DNA of 64,000 nt from Trichopria drosophilae (lineage: Eukaryota > Arthropoda > Insecta > Hymenoptera > Diapriidae): positions 103,801,501 through 103,865,500 of the forward strand of contig CM059586.1 of assembly GCA_030407085.1 (NCBI GenBank). Direction: 5' to 3'. The translations under genes and the position numbers were made by a program. The notes under the pieces are model-generated. The model was not told where the DNA came from, did not search any database, and saw only the letters and a program-made list of their open reading frames with translations. This document shows, in pieces, positions 49,101 to 60,900 of this stretch (positions within the stretch are counted from its first letter, which is position 1; every line of letters begins with the position of its first letter).

Positions 49101-52100
49101 GTATCCTATTTTCATCATTGTCAGTTATTGGAAGGTTACAGAGGAAATTTTGACGACTTTTGCAGACTTTTCCTCGGTGGTAAACGTAAGTATTATCATT
49201 ACGAACATATTATGATTATTGTTATTTTATAACGTTTTCCAAACACTTGTAATACACGAAACACCATTTTCTTTGAAAGTTTACCATTTCAACTAGTAAT
49301 TTTGGGACAGAATGGCGGAATCTGAAAAATTACCATTTTTTCTAATACAAATTACTATAAGGTAGTAGAAGTTTTGCTATTCAGACAGTCAAAATTACAA
49401 TAAAATTTAGTATTTTTTATCAGAAAAAATGGCAAACACTCCGTCCCAAAATTACCATCTGAAATTGTAAAATTTCCAAGAAAAGTTTTCTCTGTGTCTT
49501 TATGTTAGAGTAAATTTTATCGAGAGAAAAAATTTTTTAATTAACTTATCATGATGGTGATAACGATCTCATTTTTTTTACTATTTTTTAAATTTTGTCG
49601 ATACATGAAAAAAAAATTAGGACTGAACTCGACAGATTCGACGTACAGAGACTTGAACCCGGGACACGTTATACTATTAAGTGTTTTACCTTTACTAAAT
49701 CAATGAACCAAACATTTTTTGCAATTCTATATTTTTCTTAAACATCATTTAGTATGCTTCACATCATTTTGGAACCACATCATTGAATTTTGGGAAAAAA
49801 GAGGAGATGAAAATATTTTATTTTTAAGATACGAAGACATGAAACGAGTAAGTATACACAATTTAACAAAAACCTATCTCCATGAATATATTAAATTATC
49901 GGATATTTTTTGTAGGATTTACCATCTGTCATACGAAAAACGGCTGATTTCATGGGTAAAAAATTGGACGACCAACAAGTCGAAACTTTGTCGAATCACT
50001 TGAGTTTTGCTAGTATGAAGACAAATCCAGCTGTCAATTACGAAGATGTCATGCATATCAATCGAAAATATCAAATTATAAAAGCGAAAGGAGAATTCAT
50101 GAGGAGTGGAAAAACGAACCAATGGCAGGACATTATGTCTAGTGCCACCATCGATCTTTTTGATCGTTGGAATCAGAATAAATTTCAAAATGCTGGAATT
50201 ACTGTCTAAGGAAAGAATAATGTTACTTTAATTAATTTATTTTAATAGGAATGGGATAGCTAATCAATCATTTTTGTATTATACGTCACGATATTTTATG
50301 AGGCTCGAGAAAAGAAAATGAGGATGGTACGTTCAGAAATTTCATCAAATTTTACACTAATATTACTAATTCAGTACATAAAAGGAAATATTTACTTCGA
50401 CTAATTTACATATTTACATACAAATTGTATCAAGTAGGTTTTTGTTTGATGTAAATATATTTATTTGCTTAAAAGATATATACATAAAAAGTACCAAAAA
50501 AATACATTTCATATAAAATGATAAAATTCATGGGTCTCAACTTCATCCAACTCAAATTTAGTAAACCGAACTATACGCATCTATTAAACCAACTAAATAT
50601 TTAATTAACTTTCAGAAATTATCCATTTATTTATGTTAACTAATTTTAAAATTCGAAAATTTTATCACAAATTCGTAATTAGCGAACCGAAAATGTAAAA
50701 TATTGAAGCACAAAAATCGATGAATATTTAATATTTTACCGCCACCATATTGGATCCGCCATCTTGAATTTAACAACACGAACGACGAATTCGCAAATTG
50801 TGGCCTCAAAAAACCAGGAATAATGAATTTTGTCTAAATAGAATTATTTTCCACTTGATTTCTCTATGATATTCAAAAGAGCAACTTGCAAAAAAGTAAA
50901 GCATGTACAGTAGGGTCTCCCTTATTGCATACTGCAGATTTTTCAAAATGGCGGCAGTCTCCCTTATTCTCTACTTCCCCTTTACCCCCAGTCGACGGTC
51001 GTCAACGGTTCGAGATTCGTTCAGACGCGAAGGTTAGGTTAGGACGCAATGGAGGAGGGAAGCCGACCGAAGGGGAATATATGCAATAAGAGATCCTAAA
51101 TCCAGAGAATAAGAGATGTCTAGAAAATAAGGGAGGATTCAATAAGGGAGACCCTACTGTACCTGACTGTTTAATACCTGCTTCGTAGTAGAAATAACGT
51201 TTTTGGACAAACTAACCCGCCAGGTGGCATCTGATAATTAAATGTAATCGTTTCTTTTAGGTTAGGTGCGTTTGTGTATCGCGTAGAATATTGCACACGA
51301 TCGGATTCATATGCGAAGGAACGGGAAAGAAACAGACTTCGTATACTAAAGGGTATAGAGATTTTCTGTATACTTCTGGTTTGTTGGGTTCGTATATGTT
51401 TACAAATCTATGAGCGAATATCCGAATGCCGTTCGATTTGAAAATAGGGAACGAAAATGATTACGATAATATGAATAATGCAGATTTAAAGAAAGCAGTG
51501 CGAAAGTACTTGCATAACTTTCAGCGATAATAACCTTGCAATTAAAGTGTTCAATGCATAAACCATGTCCCGATTTTGGAGAAAAAGTTGGCTTTTTGAA
51601 TGCTTCCAGCCATTTTTTTCGTTGGTTGATATTTGTCGGAAATTTAAATCGCATTTTACCCTTACAGACTTCTACACTGCACTTCACTGCACATATAAAG
51701 TGTTTAAAGATTGTTACTGAAGCTAAAAAAGACTTTGTGAGGTTATGTAAGATGGAAGTACTTACTTCCATTATCCGATATACCAAGAAAACTTTCTTCA
51801 ACAAATGTATTTGGAATATACGATGGATTAAGAAATTACTTGAAGTTTTTTGTCTTCAATTTTTTAGTTATGTAAGATGTTTGTAAATGACACGCAGATG
51901 CAGAAAAACAGTAACACATATTCAAGTTTAGTAGTGAGCGGCAATGACAGAGCTAGCTTCTATACTGCTGCCGCCTTGGCGGATCAGTTCGTTAAGAAAC
52001 TTCCTAATGGAGATAAACTTTCAGTGTATTTGGGGGTTAATTAAAGGTAATTTTGAAATAAACCTGTCACTTAATCAAGCGTTAATCTGCTTTACTTGTT

Positions 52101-52417
52101 CATACCTAATCATATCTATTCTGGGGATCATACGAAATAATGGCTCTATTAAAAGCACAAACATTTCGATTAGGGTATAACAAGGAAGTAAAAGTAGAGA
52201 AAATAAACATAATTTACTTGCCGCTACGGAGGTATGAAAGAATCCAAACATCATCTTCGCGTATTTCCAGATCTCGAATTTGTGATCCGATTAACTTATG
52301 CGATGAAGGCATCAAGTAATTTCCTGGCTGTATTCGAAGGTAAGTGGTTTTTTTTCCGTACATTTTGTCCAATGTTTCAGCCAATCGTCCTTCTACTGGC
52401 GCATATGAAATATCCAT
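37132..52417 (-). CDS. cytosolic sulfotransferase A, 6 exons, hosts a nested gene
   Basis: Exons 52417-52222, 40590-40491, 38247-38091, 37995-37875, 37804-37710 and 37440-37132 join in frame to 325 aa. It is a Sulfotransfer_1 enzyme that transfers sulfonate from PAPS to a hydroxyl or amine acceptor in the cytosol. PAPS 5'-phosphate loop: SYLRSGSNW (61-69; the usual Lys is Arg64). Catalytic His135 in YIKSHLTW. 3'-phosphate site: YVARNPKDVVVSYYHF (R157, S165). C-terminal RKGKIGDW (283-290). Acceptor unknown. The start is Met 52417 (CAACATGG), which aligns with gene C; an in-frame ATG three codons upstream (52426) is possible. Intron 1 begins with GC and contains all of gene B. Exon 1 is assigned by phase, homology and donor type; a transcript is needed to prove the 11.6 kb link. 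AATAAA overlaps the stop. Confidence 0.88.
39359..39864. mobile_element. MITE with ACGGAGAAAAAT ends, split by a foldback element
   Basis: The inverted terminus ACGGAGAAAAAT occurs at both ends. Words such as TTCGGCTG, AGCTGA and CCGCTAA recur in mirrored order inside. The foldback at 39541-39757 sits in the middle. It lies in intron 2 of sulfotransferase A. Confidence 0.6.
39541..39757. mobile_element. short foldback element (217 bp) of the GGGTGCGGGTCG family
   Basis: Near-perfect hairpin: both ends GGGTGCGGGTCGAAAAA, followed by words AACCGAC, AAGCCGACAGG and AAAGCCGACAG in mirrored order. Flanks AATTTGCG and AATTTCCG look like an 8-bp duplication with one mismatch. It is the compact version of the 1.7 kb element at 30212-31929. 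Confidence 0.88.
41231..41598. repeat. second copy of the 1-360 repeat
   Basis: Starts AGAAATTTCTCAAAGACATT like the window's first base and stays similar through TTTTGAGGTCGTTAGAATGA to GAAGTATAAAAATTGTCA. It lacks the CCC/TTAA terminus. Lies in intron 1 of sulfotransferase A. Confidence 0.85.
42356..42533. mobile_element. MITE with GGGGAACAAAGTTCCGAAAA ends (178 bp)
   Basis: Inverted ends read GGGGAACAAAGTTCCGAAAA on both sides. The interior shares TAAAATTTCGATATTGCG and CAAGGTATTTT with the hairpin element at 57226-57585. Noncoding. Confidence 0.8.
43788..43825 (+). promoter_or_regulatory. TATA box and initiator of sulfotransferase B
   Basis: TATAAAAG at 43788-43795 lies 33 bp before the A of an insect initiator TCAGTT (A at 43821). 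This is canonical spacing. It predicts a 5' UTR of about 259 nt to the ATG at 44080 with no need for an upstream exon. Confidence 0.65.
44080..50209 (+). CDS. cytosolic sulfotransferase B, 5 exons, nested in intron 1 of gene A
   Basis: Exons 44080-44275, 46741-46837, 48884-49185, 49753-49847 and 49916-50209 join in frame to 327 aa. It is a PAPS-dependent sulfotransferase. It has the canonical 5'-phosphate loop SFPKTGTTW (61-69), catalytic His140 in FIKTHLPF, and 3'-phosphate site YVARNAKDTCVSYFHH (R164, S172). The C-terminal RKGxxGDW loop is altered to RSGKTNQW (293-300): Lys, Gly and Asp are replaced. Exon 3 is a fusion of exons 3 and 4 of genes A and C (one intron lost), and exon 2 is one codon shorter. 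All introns are GT-AG. It is transcribed opposite to its host gene from its own TATA promoter. It is divergent enough to be a different subfamily; whether the altered loop still binds PAPS is unknown. Confidence 0.93.
44276..48883. other. introns 1-2 of sulfotransferase B: dispersed repeats
   Basis: Apart from exon 2 (46741-46837), this stretch holds decayed repeat DNA. The words ATGGCGG, GGATCCGCCAT and CATATTGGATCC recur at about 44670, 44825, 45170, 47630 and 48400, and again at 50745 beyond the gene. They suggest one or two related dispersed repeat families. No coding domain is seen. Confidence 0.5.
46531..46613 (+). tRNA. tRNA-like sequence (SINE head or pseudogene)
   Basis: A-box-like TAGCGTAACGCGG (46536-46548), perfect B box GGTTCGAATCC (46582-46592) and a T run (46608-46613) like a Pol III terminator. 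The anticodon arm gives ATGAC/GTCAT with a 9-nt loop, and the T stem is mispaired, so a working tRNA is unlikely. It sits in intron 1 of gene B. Confidence 0.4.
49268..49485. mobile_element. hairpin MITE in intron 3 of sulfotransferase B
   Basis: Both arms contain TAATTTTGGGAC(A/G)GA and ACCATTTCA/ACAATTTCA in inverted order, with ends near TTTTCTTTGAAAG and CTTTTCTTGGAAA. The loop is AT-rich. No coding sequence. Confidence 0.7.
50908..51159. mobile_element. pogo-like MITE (252 bp), TA duplication
   Basis: Ends CAGTAGGGTCTCCCTTATTG and inverted CAGTAGGGTCTCCCTTATTG are flanked by TA. The shared modules are present in reverse orientation: TTTCAAAATGGCGGC (50941-50955) and TTCCCCTTTACCCCCAGT (50975-50992). 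Confidence 0.92.
51400..51804 (-). pseudogene. THAP-type zinc-finger fragment
   Basis: A 134-codon minus-strand frame contains the C2CH signature: C42-x4-C47-x35-C83-x2-H86 (51535-51681), with the expected FP (55-56), W65 and CIEHF. THAP domains bind DNA and occur in cellular regulators and P-element-type transposases. No further domain or flanking exon is recognised, and the ORF has no typical THAP N-terminus. It is probably a relic of a transposon or gene inside intron 1 of sulfotransferase A. A live exon is possible. Confidence 0.5.
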
Positions 52418-53887
52418 GTTGTTCATCAGAAATAAACTGTTTGAAAAACTGCAGGTTATAAAAAAATGGTATCAAAGACTTATTTATAAATTACATAAGA
52501 CCAGAACAAATATTTTTGAGAGATAACTAGAATCAGAGGTAGTGAATTTTTGGACGCTCTTAATGAACCTGTTGTCCAATTTAACCCATCATGTCAGGGT
52601 TTTAATCATATCTGATCAGAAAAATATTCAAGAACATCCTTGTTTGAGGTTAGGATATGTGAAATATCTTACGAAATGGGGCAAATTGGATAACGAATTC
52701 CTTTTCAGGGACCAAAAATCAAGATTCAAGTTATCTCTCAAAATAAAAATTGTTTTGCAGTACTGTTTAATTAAACACTCAAGGTACTTCACGAAAAAAT
52801 AACACGAAATAGACAAATATAAGAATAAACGAAAATTATTTCTTTCATATGATAAAACTTCAGATAACAGTCCAAAATGCGAGGGTAGGATTTAATATTT
52901 TCCAGCAATATGAGTGAATCGAGTTTATTTTACTCATCTCATTAGTATTTAATGAAGTCTTATGAAAAACTTCGAACCTATCGGCAAAATTGACTTCAGA
53001 TTTGGATTCAGCGAACCAAAACACATATGATAGAGATAATGAATTCAAGTACACATGTTTCGATAACAGTTAAGAAGAGCAAAGTGAACAACGAATAAAT
53101 CTCAGTGAGTCACATAGTCGAAGAGAGATTAGTCACGGTTGTATTAAAAAAGATACATATTACCTTCACCTGTAATCCTGAATTTTAAAACTAATGATTA
53201 TAAGTATTAGACATTCACGGTCATTCAAGAAAAAGAAATACTTAAAAAGTTGTTTAAATGGAAGCAAATAGCATGGATATATTAAAGCACGTGCTCAATT
53301 GAATCCTATAACTGTAATAGTGTCAATGAAAAATTTGTGTACCTCTCCAAAAATAAAGTCAATCCACCGATAAGTCACAGACAACACGTAGAACACTGCA
53401 CAACACGACAGGTACGAAAAATGATCACTTAATCGATCATAGGTCGCATCTGAATGATATGTTACGCGAGAGTGATCGAAGTTCGTGTGCATAAGACGCG
53501 TGCATTACATAAACAAAAAACAAATAATGTATGCAAATAATTAATTATCATACAATCCTCCATACTTGTTATCGGCTAGTATTAATTAATAAGAGAAACT
53601 GAAGGCCGATTCTGTGTTTGTTTTGCGAACTTTGCAAAAATATGCACTGATATCTAATAAAAGAGCAAATGAAGATAATATAAAATCAAGTCGAATCGCT
53701 ATTATCTTTTTATAAATTCTGTAATCGCTTGGTCTGCAGAAATCAATAGTATTGCAATTTGTCTTATATTTTCCGGAATTAAACGTTGGGATGGTATTCA
53801 ATATATTTATAATCTTCTGGTTTAGTTATCTTTTCGTACAACGTGATATATCGGTGGCTTGGCCTCTATTATTAAGAATTAATAGTA
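52418..53887. other. 5' flank of sulfotransferase A, no other gene seen
   Basis: No exon or domain recognised. A weak TATAAATA on the minus strand (52498-52491) lies close to the exon 1 start but lacks a matching initiator. Promoter of gene A not identified. Confidence 0.4.
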
Positions 53888-54342
53888 CAGTCGTCCCCAT
53901 CCTAAGTTATGCGGTCGGGTTTTCCAATTTGGCGATCGACTGTCCAAAGTTATATCCCCTCACTACCCCCACTGCCGTATTTTCGTTTATGTTCGTTGCG
54001 ACTTGCGAATGTGTGGGACTAACTTAACCAAACCCATAAAACAACCGATTACCGAAGTGTCAAGTCAAATTCTACCGATAGTTGACAGAATCCAATATTG
54101 AAAAAGTGAATATTTTTATTAGCCAGAAAAAAATGGATAATATCGAAAATGAGCAACCTGCAATCCGTTATCCGAATATTTATACCTGAACTTCACATAG
54201 ATGCTTATGTGTGCTTGTGTTTGAGTGCCGCCGTGAAGCAACATCGACACGTTATGGTGGGGGAAGAGGGGAAATTAATAGTATAGCTTTGGACGGGGAA
54301 ATGTATAACTTTGGATGGGATAGCTTAGGATAGGGACCACTG
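53888..54342. mobile_element. pogo-like MITE (455 bp)
   Basis: Ends CAGTCGTCCCCATCCTAAGT and inverted CAGTGGTCCCTATCCTAAGC are flanked by TA. Contains CCCCTCACTACCCCCACT (about 53958-53975) and GGTGGGGGAAGAGGGGAAAT (about 54258-54277), relatives of the G-rich module. No ATGGCGGC module is visible. Confidence 0.85.
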
Positions 54343-54950
54343 TATATTAAAATGTGATTTCTTTCACCTCATTATTGTCAACAGGTTCCTAACAGGGTCA
54401 TTCCATGTCAAAAATAACAGTTGTGACCCACACAGCAAAATAGAAAAGAGTTCAGAATTATTTCGAAATGTGCGCTGAAATAAGTCCGATATCCTGCTTT
54501 CTGAGCACGAGTTCATAAAGATCTCATTATGACATCATGTTCAGAAAACTAGGGTTCCAACTTAAATGTTGTAAATGTCGCCTGTATAGTTCTCGAGAGA
54601 CCCTGGACAATATGTGTTTGAAATACCAGATTTTGGAAAAATGGAGAATACAGAATAATTTATTTGGTTGTATAATATATATTAATTTATTTGTTAAAGG
54701 ATACATTATAAAACACGTTGTCAAGTAATGAAAAGTAACGAATGCAGTCATTTTTTGTTTAAATTTATACCATTTGGTACAATGTCGGATCATATAGTTC
54801 GTTTTGACACGATTTTGTACATTTTTATTCGTAGTGAGATTCGTATATGCAGGACGTCAAATTTCAAATTTCTTCGGTAATATCTCTAACCAAAGCGTTT
54901 CCAATTGCGTTTAAAAATATATAAAAAGTCAGATTCAAAAGAAAATCATT

Positions 54951-57900
54951 TCATTCTTCAATATTAGTATCGAAATAAAGCTCTGTTCCCTCCAGATGTT
55001 TTTCCGTCCAATCATCGAATTTCTGAGCAAGTTCATCCGACATATGCCGTCGCCAATCACCGACTTTTCCCTTCCGCAGAAATCGCGTATCGGGATCATC
55101 AATTGCCCCTTCCTTATGCTGTAATATCTGCTCTAGATTCACGGCCGGATTTGATGACATTTTTGAAAACGACAAATGTTCGCATAACTCTTTCATCTGT
55201 TGGTCCGTTATTGGTTTTTTTAAGAATTTAGCTGTCTTCCTGATGGCTGCAGCTTGATCCTACGTTAAGACAATGAAAGTTATCAAACAATGTTTAATTA
55301 GCGTCGACAATATACAACAAATCCAAAATGATTGTTATTTAGGTTAATGCAATATTAGGTACCTTTTTTATTTCCTCGTAGGTAAAAAACAAAATATTTT
55401 CGTCGTGGCGGTGATTCCAAAAAGGAAGAACGTGATTCCAAAATGGCGAGGGAGGTGCTGAAATATTTTACGTTAATTTCACATGTGAAAACAAAAATTA
55501 CAAAGTTCTTCTTACCATTGTCTTGTAGTATTAATTCGGCAAATTCTTCAAATGAGGTATTGATATCGTGAAATAATCGACAATAGTGGTAAAAACTGAC
55601 GACGGTGTCTTTTGGATTTCTCGCAATGTAAATCACCTGTAAATTAAAATAAAAAGTTTTTAAGAAAGTTAAAAATTGAAAAGTAAGGTGTTTCGCTGAA
55701 ATAACGAAAATTGCAATAACAACATTTAATGTGTATTATTATTATCAATATTATATTGTAAATTTAGCAATTACATAGTAGTAAGGACGCGTCGGTTCTG
55801 GAACCACTAAAGTGGGGATAGGCTCGCCGCAGAAGTAGAGTCAAGAAGAGAAGGGCCAAACCCCATACGATAGGTCAGTCTTAAGACATTTGAGATCCAA
55901 AATGATAATAATTTTGTAATTGCTTTTCTGACGTGTCAGGGGTTTTGAGAAAAGCTTATTTTTCAGTTGTCATATATATAGACATTTTGCAGGTGAGGGG
56001 GAAAGGTAATATGGGTTTTTCCGTAATAACTCGGTTAGTTTAAATCGAAAATCAAACCTCATTTTCAAGCTATTTTCAAATCCTACAAAAAACCTCTGCA
56101 CCACCATAACCTAAAATTAATAGCGTTTATGATATAAGCGAAAAAATTATCCAAAAAATTTGTTTAATTCTTTTTTTATCAGCTTGTTCGGATAATGGCG
56201 AAATTTCGTTCTTAAGAAAATTGCTGCTCTTTAAATTAGCTTCTAGATCAAATAAGGACTTGAAATTTTGATGGAATACATATTTTTCAATTTAGAAAAT
56301 ACCTGTAAGTCTTGAAAATAAATATATTCTTTACTCGGCGATATACTTAACTATCAATAATAATACTTTAAGTTATAAAAACATTACAAAAAAAAGTTTC
56401 CAAAACAGTTGTTTTTAACATATCCATCCTCCCATAAAATAAAATGTTGATTTCTATGTTACTACCGCTTATTACAAGGCTTTTATAAAACTAGGTGTGA
56501 AAAATAAGTTATATCCGTTATTATTAATAATGTCTTCATTAATTCACAATATTATTTACAAGTAAGTACTTTATAAGTTGCGCGCGTTCGTGAGTGGAGT
56601 AAACGCTCATTGGCTGCTTTTCTCTGCCCTCTTTCACTTTCCCTTCTACAGTAGTCCTCCCCTTAAGGTTACTCCCCATAAGGTTTATTCTTCCCGTAAG
56701 GTTTAAAACTTTCTTCCCTTATGTTTTATTTTTCCCCTCACGGCCTCTCCCACCACCAGACATTTTGTTACCGCCTGTGAACCGATCGCAGGCGCGCGGC
56801 GTGCAGTCGAGCACGAAAAACTCTGGTAGTGGGGGTCAGGGGAAAGTAAACCTTAAGGGAAGAAGCCGCCATCTTGAAAGCTAAAATTTAAACCTTAAGG
56901 GGAGGACTACTGTACAAGGCTTCTGTGCGTTTACACCAGCCTCGGCCTTTCTCTGCCTGACTCTACTTCTGCGGCGCACCTATCCCCACTTTAGTGGTTC
57001 CAGAACCTACGCACCCTTGCTACTATCATTTCTTAACTTATTTGGCGTTCAGAAATTCACCGTAAATATAATATTTACACTGGTAATATACCTTATTTTG
57101 TTATTGTAATTTTTGTGAATGACTAATTACTTTAAATAGTACACACACACACACATATATATATATATTAAGGTTTAAAATATATAATTAAGGTTTAAAA
57201 AATAATATTTAAAGGAAAAATGGCCGGGGAACAAAACCCTCTGAAAACCTAAAATTTCGATATTGCGTTAGTCCAAGGTATTTTAATTTGCTTTCTTTTT
57301 GCCAAATTTTCAAAGACAAAGCGAAGAAAATCACGCTGGAGCCAGGTTATATCGAAGTATTTTGAGTACTTAACTTGCTTCCTCGTTCGGCCGGGGAACA
57401 AAGTTCCGAAAATCATCACACCGAATGGCCAACATTTCGATATAACCTGGCTCCAGCGTGATTTTCTTCGCTTTGTCTTTGAAAATTTTGCAAAAAGAAA
57501 GCAAATTAAAATACCTTGGACTCACGCCATATCGAAATTTTAGCCTTTCAGAGAGAATGTTTTGATCTTCGGAAATTTGTTCCCCGACCATTTTTCCTCT
57601 AAATATTATTTTTTAAACCTTAATTATATTATATGCCGTTTATATTTTCATTTCTATTTTAATTGTCTAAAAGCACTCGCAGCAGCCTACTTACTATCAT
57701 ATTTCGCCAGCATTTAAATTTAAATTTTAAGACTTATTTTCCTTTTAGACAAGCCATAAATTGGTCACAATACCTATCTTTTTAATATAGATTTTACCCG
57801 ATTTGGATGTTTTTATTTAATAATAATTCTATAGCCGAGTTATATAGGCATATTTCTCATATAAAACAAAAATATATATATGATTTTTTTTATATCCGTT

Positions 57901-60900
57901 AGAAAATATAATAAGTTTTCCTGTATTAACCAATAAATAATTTACAAAATATACCTTGGGTTTCTTTTCTTTAATTTGTGTTGGCAGTGCATCCCATGGT
58001 AAATGTGTCTTTATGTAACGTGGGCTTGGCATGTTTTTCACCTGAGTAACTGATTCTCCAAACTTGGAAAACCATTCTGCAAAAGATCCCGTGACTAGAA
58101 TCGAGGATGCTCTGAAAGAAATGTTATTGCCAATAAAATTACTTGAAACATTAATAATATATAAGTAGATGATTCCGATGGAAACGGGTAGATATCAATG
58201 ACATTAGAAAACTTTTGAAAACTATTAAGCGGGAGATATTCTAGTAGCTATAAGAAAATCTGATAATTCAAAGCAATATTAAAGAATTTGATTGAAATCA
58301 AGGGCAAACATTAGAAGTCAATGCTAATGATACATAAGTAAAATGCAGTTGAAATTATTTCATATTTTAATATCAGAAGCATGTAACTAATTATCATTAA
58401 AATATGCTCAAGGTAATACCATAAGTACTGACATTTTTCACAACAATAAAGTTCGCTCAAGAAAAGGTAAGAACAGTTTAAAATGACAATAACATCTATT
58501 TAAACAATGAATTCATAATTACTCTAAAAGCGGAGCTCTCAGAACTATTAAAGTCTTTTTGGCAGTTTCGTAGTCAAAATTGTTCTGAATTAACCATGTC
58601 ATTTCGTGCACCCAATGGCTTCCTGCAAAAGTAAAGAAACAAATCTTAATGGTTGTGAACAATTAATAACATTTTAAACCTCGAATGATTAATTTTATAA
58701 AATAAATATAGAAGGAGATGCAGCACCTATAAAATATTCGGAGTTTTAAGAGGATTACAAACACATACAAAATTCCGTCTTGTTTAAGAGGGTTCTAAAT
58801 TTATCAGTTGATAAGGTAGCAATCTGTATGTATAAATATAAAATTAAAAGAAAAATAATTTAAATTTACAATTCACTTAACCAAACTACAGTAGAGTCTC
58901 GCTGTATTAGCATCACGCTGCCTTAGAGAGGGAAGCGATGCTTAACCTGCTTTCGCCAATCCAGCGGGACTTGAAGGGTGGGTTCGAAACCGACTATATC
59001 AATATAGCGAGACTCTACTGTATTTAATAAAAATCAGTGCTGTGAACGTGAACAAAATATTCTGCGAAAATATGTTTGGTATTAATTGAACGTAACACCA
59101 CAATTGTAACCCGAATTTTCGGTAATTTTAACTAAGAAAATATTAAGGGACTATATAATAGTAGTGTCTGTTTAAAGTAACCAGATTTCTGATTATTTTA
59201 GCGATACTTAGACCAATTATTAGGTACATATGAAAAATAAAGTGACGAATTAGTTTTTGTTGTAATTTTATTCTAGGGGTCAAACAAAACTTAATAATAA
59301 ACAAACAAGATCTAAATTTTTCGCGTTAAATCCAACTTATGATTTTAACGCGCTCTGCTAATCGCAATTTTCAACGAAATGATACGTGTTAAGAAGCATT
59401 TTGTTCGTTTTTTTCTTTACAACTGTTACTTAAACTATTTTTCGATATATCGCGTCCGTAATTAGATACAAGTAACGGATAATTTTTTCAATTAAAACTG
59501 CTGTTTTCCTTTTTTTCGAAAACTATCGATCCTGCTAAAATTTCACTAAACATAATTTGTAGAGCAAAACAAAATCTTTTACGTTCGCATCATCATTAAA
59601 AAAGCCGGCGAATCTTCTTAAAGACTTGGCCACCCAGAAAAAAACCTCCCGATTACAAATATAATTAAAAAATATGGCAATCGGACATATTTTGGATGCA
59701 GTCTTGAAAAAAAAAACAGATAAAATGATGTTTTTTAACTCCTTTTAGTCCGTAAAGTGTAATTTTACGGAACGATCTCAACACTTTACGGACTAAAAAC
59801 AGACGGCAAAGTGCCTACTTTGCGAACAGTGTATCCAAAAAAACTGTTCGCTCGTCGGCCGTAAAATTGAACTTTACGGCCTAGGACCGAAAAGTTCTAT
59901 TGGATCCTTGTTATTTCTGACGCACGTAAAAGTTCCACACCCTAAACGATATTGCTGGCTGAAATTGGAAAGCTGATTATTCTCATGCTCATCCTCATTT
60001 TACGGCATTACCGTAGATATTGTGAATAAAACTCATCAAATTTTTTTTGTAGAAAATTTCGAGCCTAACATTTTTTGTTGGAAACATTTTTTCATAAAAC
60101 TTATATTTTTCTAGATAAATGTAAAAAAACTGGAAAAACCTGCATTTTTTACAGTTTATGCATAACAGCAGCTTCAATTTGCCTGACCGCCAATTTTTGT
60201 TATTATATTTGTAATCATGGGGCAAAAATACATAAGAAACCATATTTTATGTAACAGGAGTAGTTTCCTCGGCATTATGTGCATGTTTTAAGGACCTGAA
60301 ATTAGTTATTATGGAGGGCGGCTACTTTATAGTCCGAGGACGATAATGTACACATTATGTATCTATACGCATGCGCATAGGCACATAACCTTACTTTATC
60401 GTCCGTATATCATAAAGCACTCAAAACACGTTACACGCACATAACCTCGAAATCACACTCCTGATACATAAAATATCGTATGTAACGTGGAACTAAAACA
60501 ATTCTGGTCCTTACATGTGTTCCTGGTACTCGTCTGCGCCTCGTAACCAGAATTACAGTTTTAGTTCCATGTTACATAATATAGGTACTATTATTTTGTT
60601 TACTGGATGGCTAAGTCCTAAAAAAACCTATAAAAAGGTCGCAAATCTAAAGTGAACGCTAAATCATATAACTTTATAGCCTGAAGAAGTTATGCCCAAG
60701 CAACCCATGTGGAATTAACTAGATGCATTTAATTCTTGTTTTTCTTGAAATATTTAGCAGCACTTTTTCTTCATAATATAGCTAGCACGCAACAGAACCA
60801 AATCAAAATATTACTAGCTTCCATAACTAGTGAATTAAAAGTGTTTTTACACAAACAACTCTTTAGCTATATCTTGAATAAAAATTGACCCAACATTCAA

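Noticed and set aside
49625..49722. A third tRNA-like site (minus strand, GGGTTCAAGTCTC)
   Set aside because: The B box deviates, no A box or stems can be drawn, and the T run is simply part of AT-rich intron sequence.
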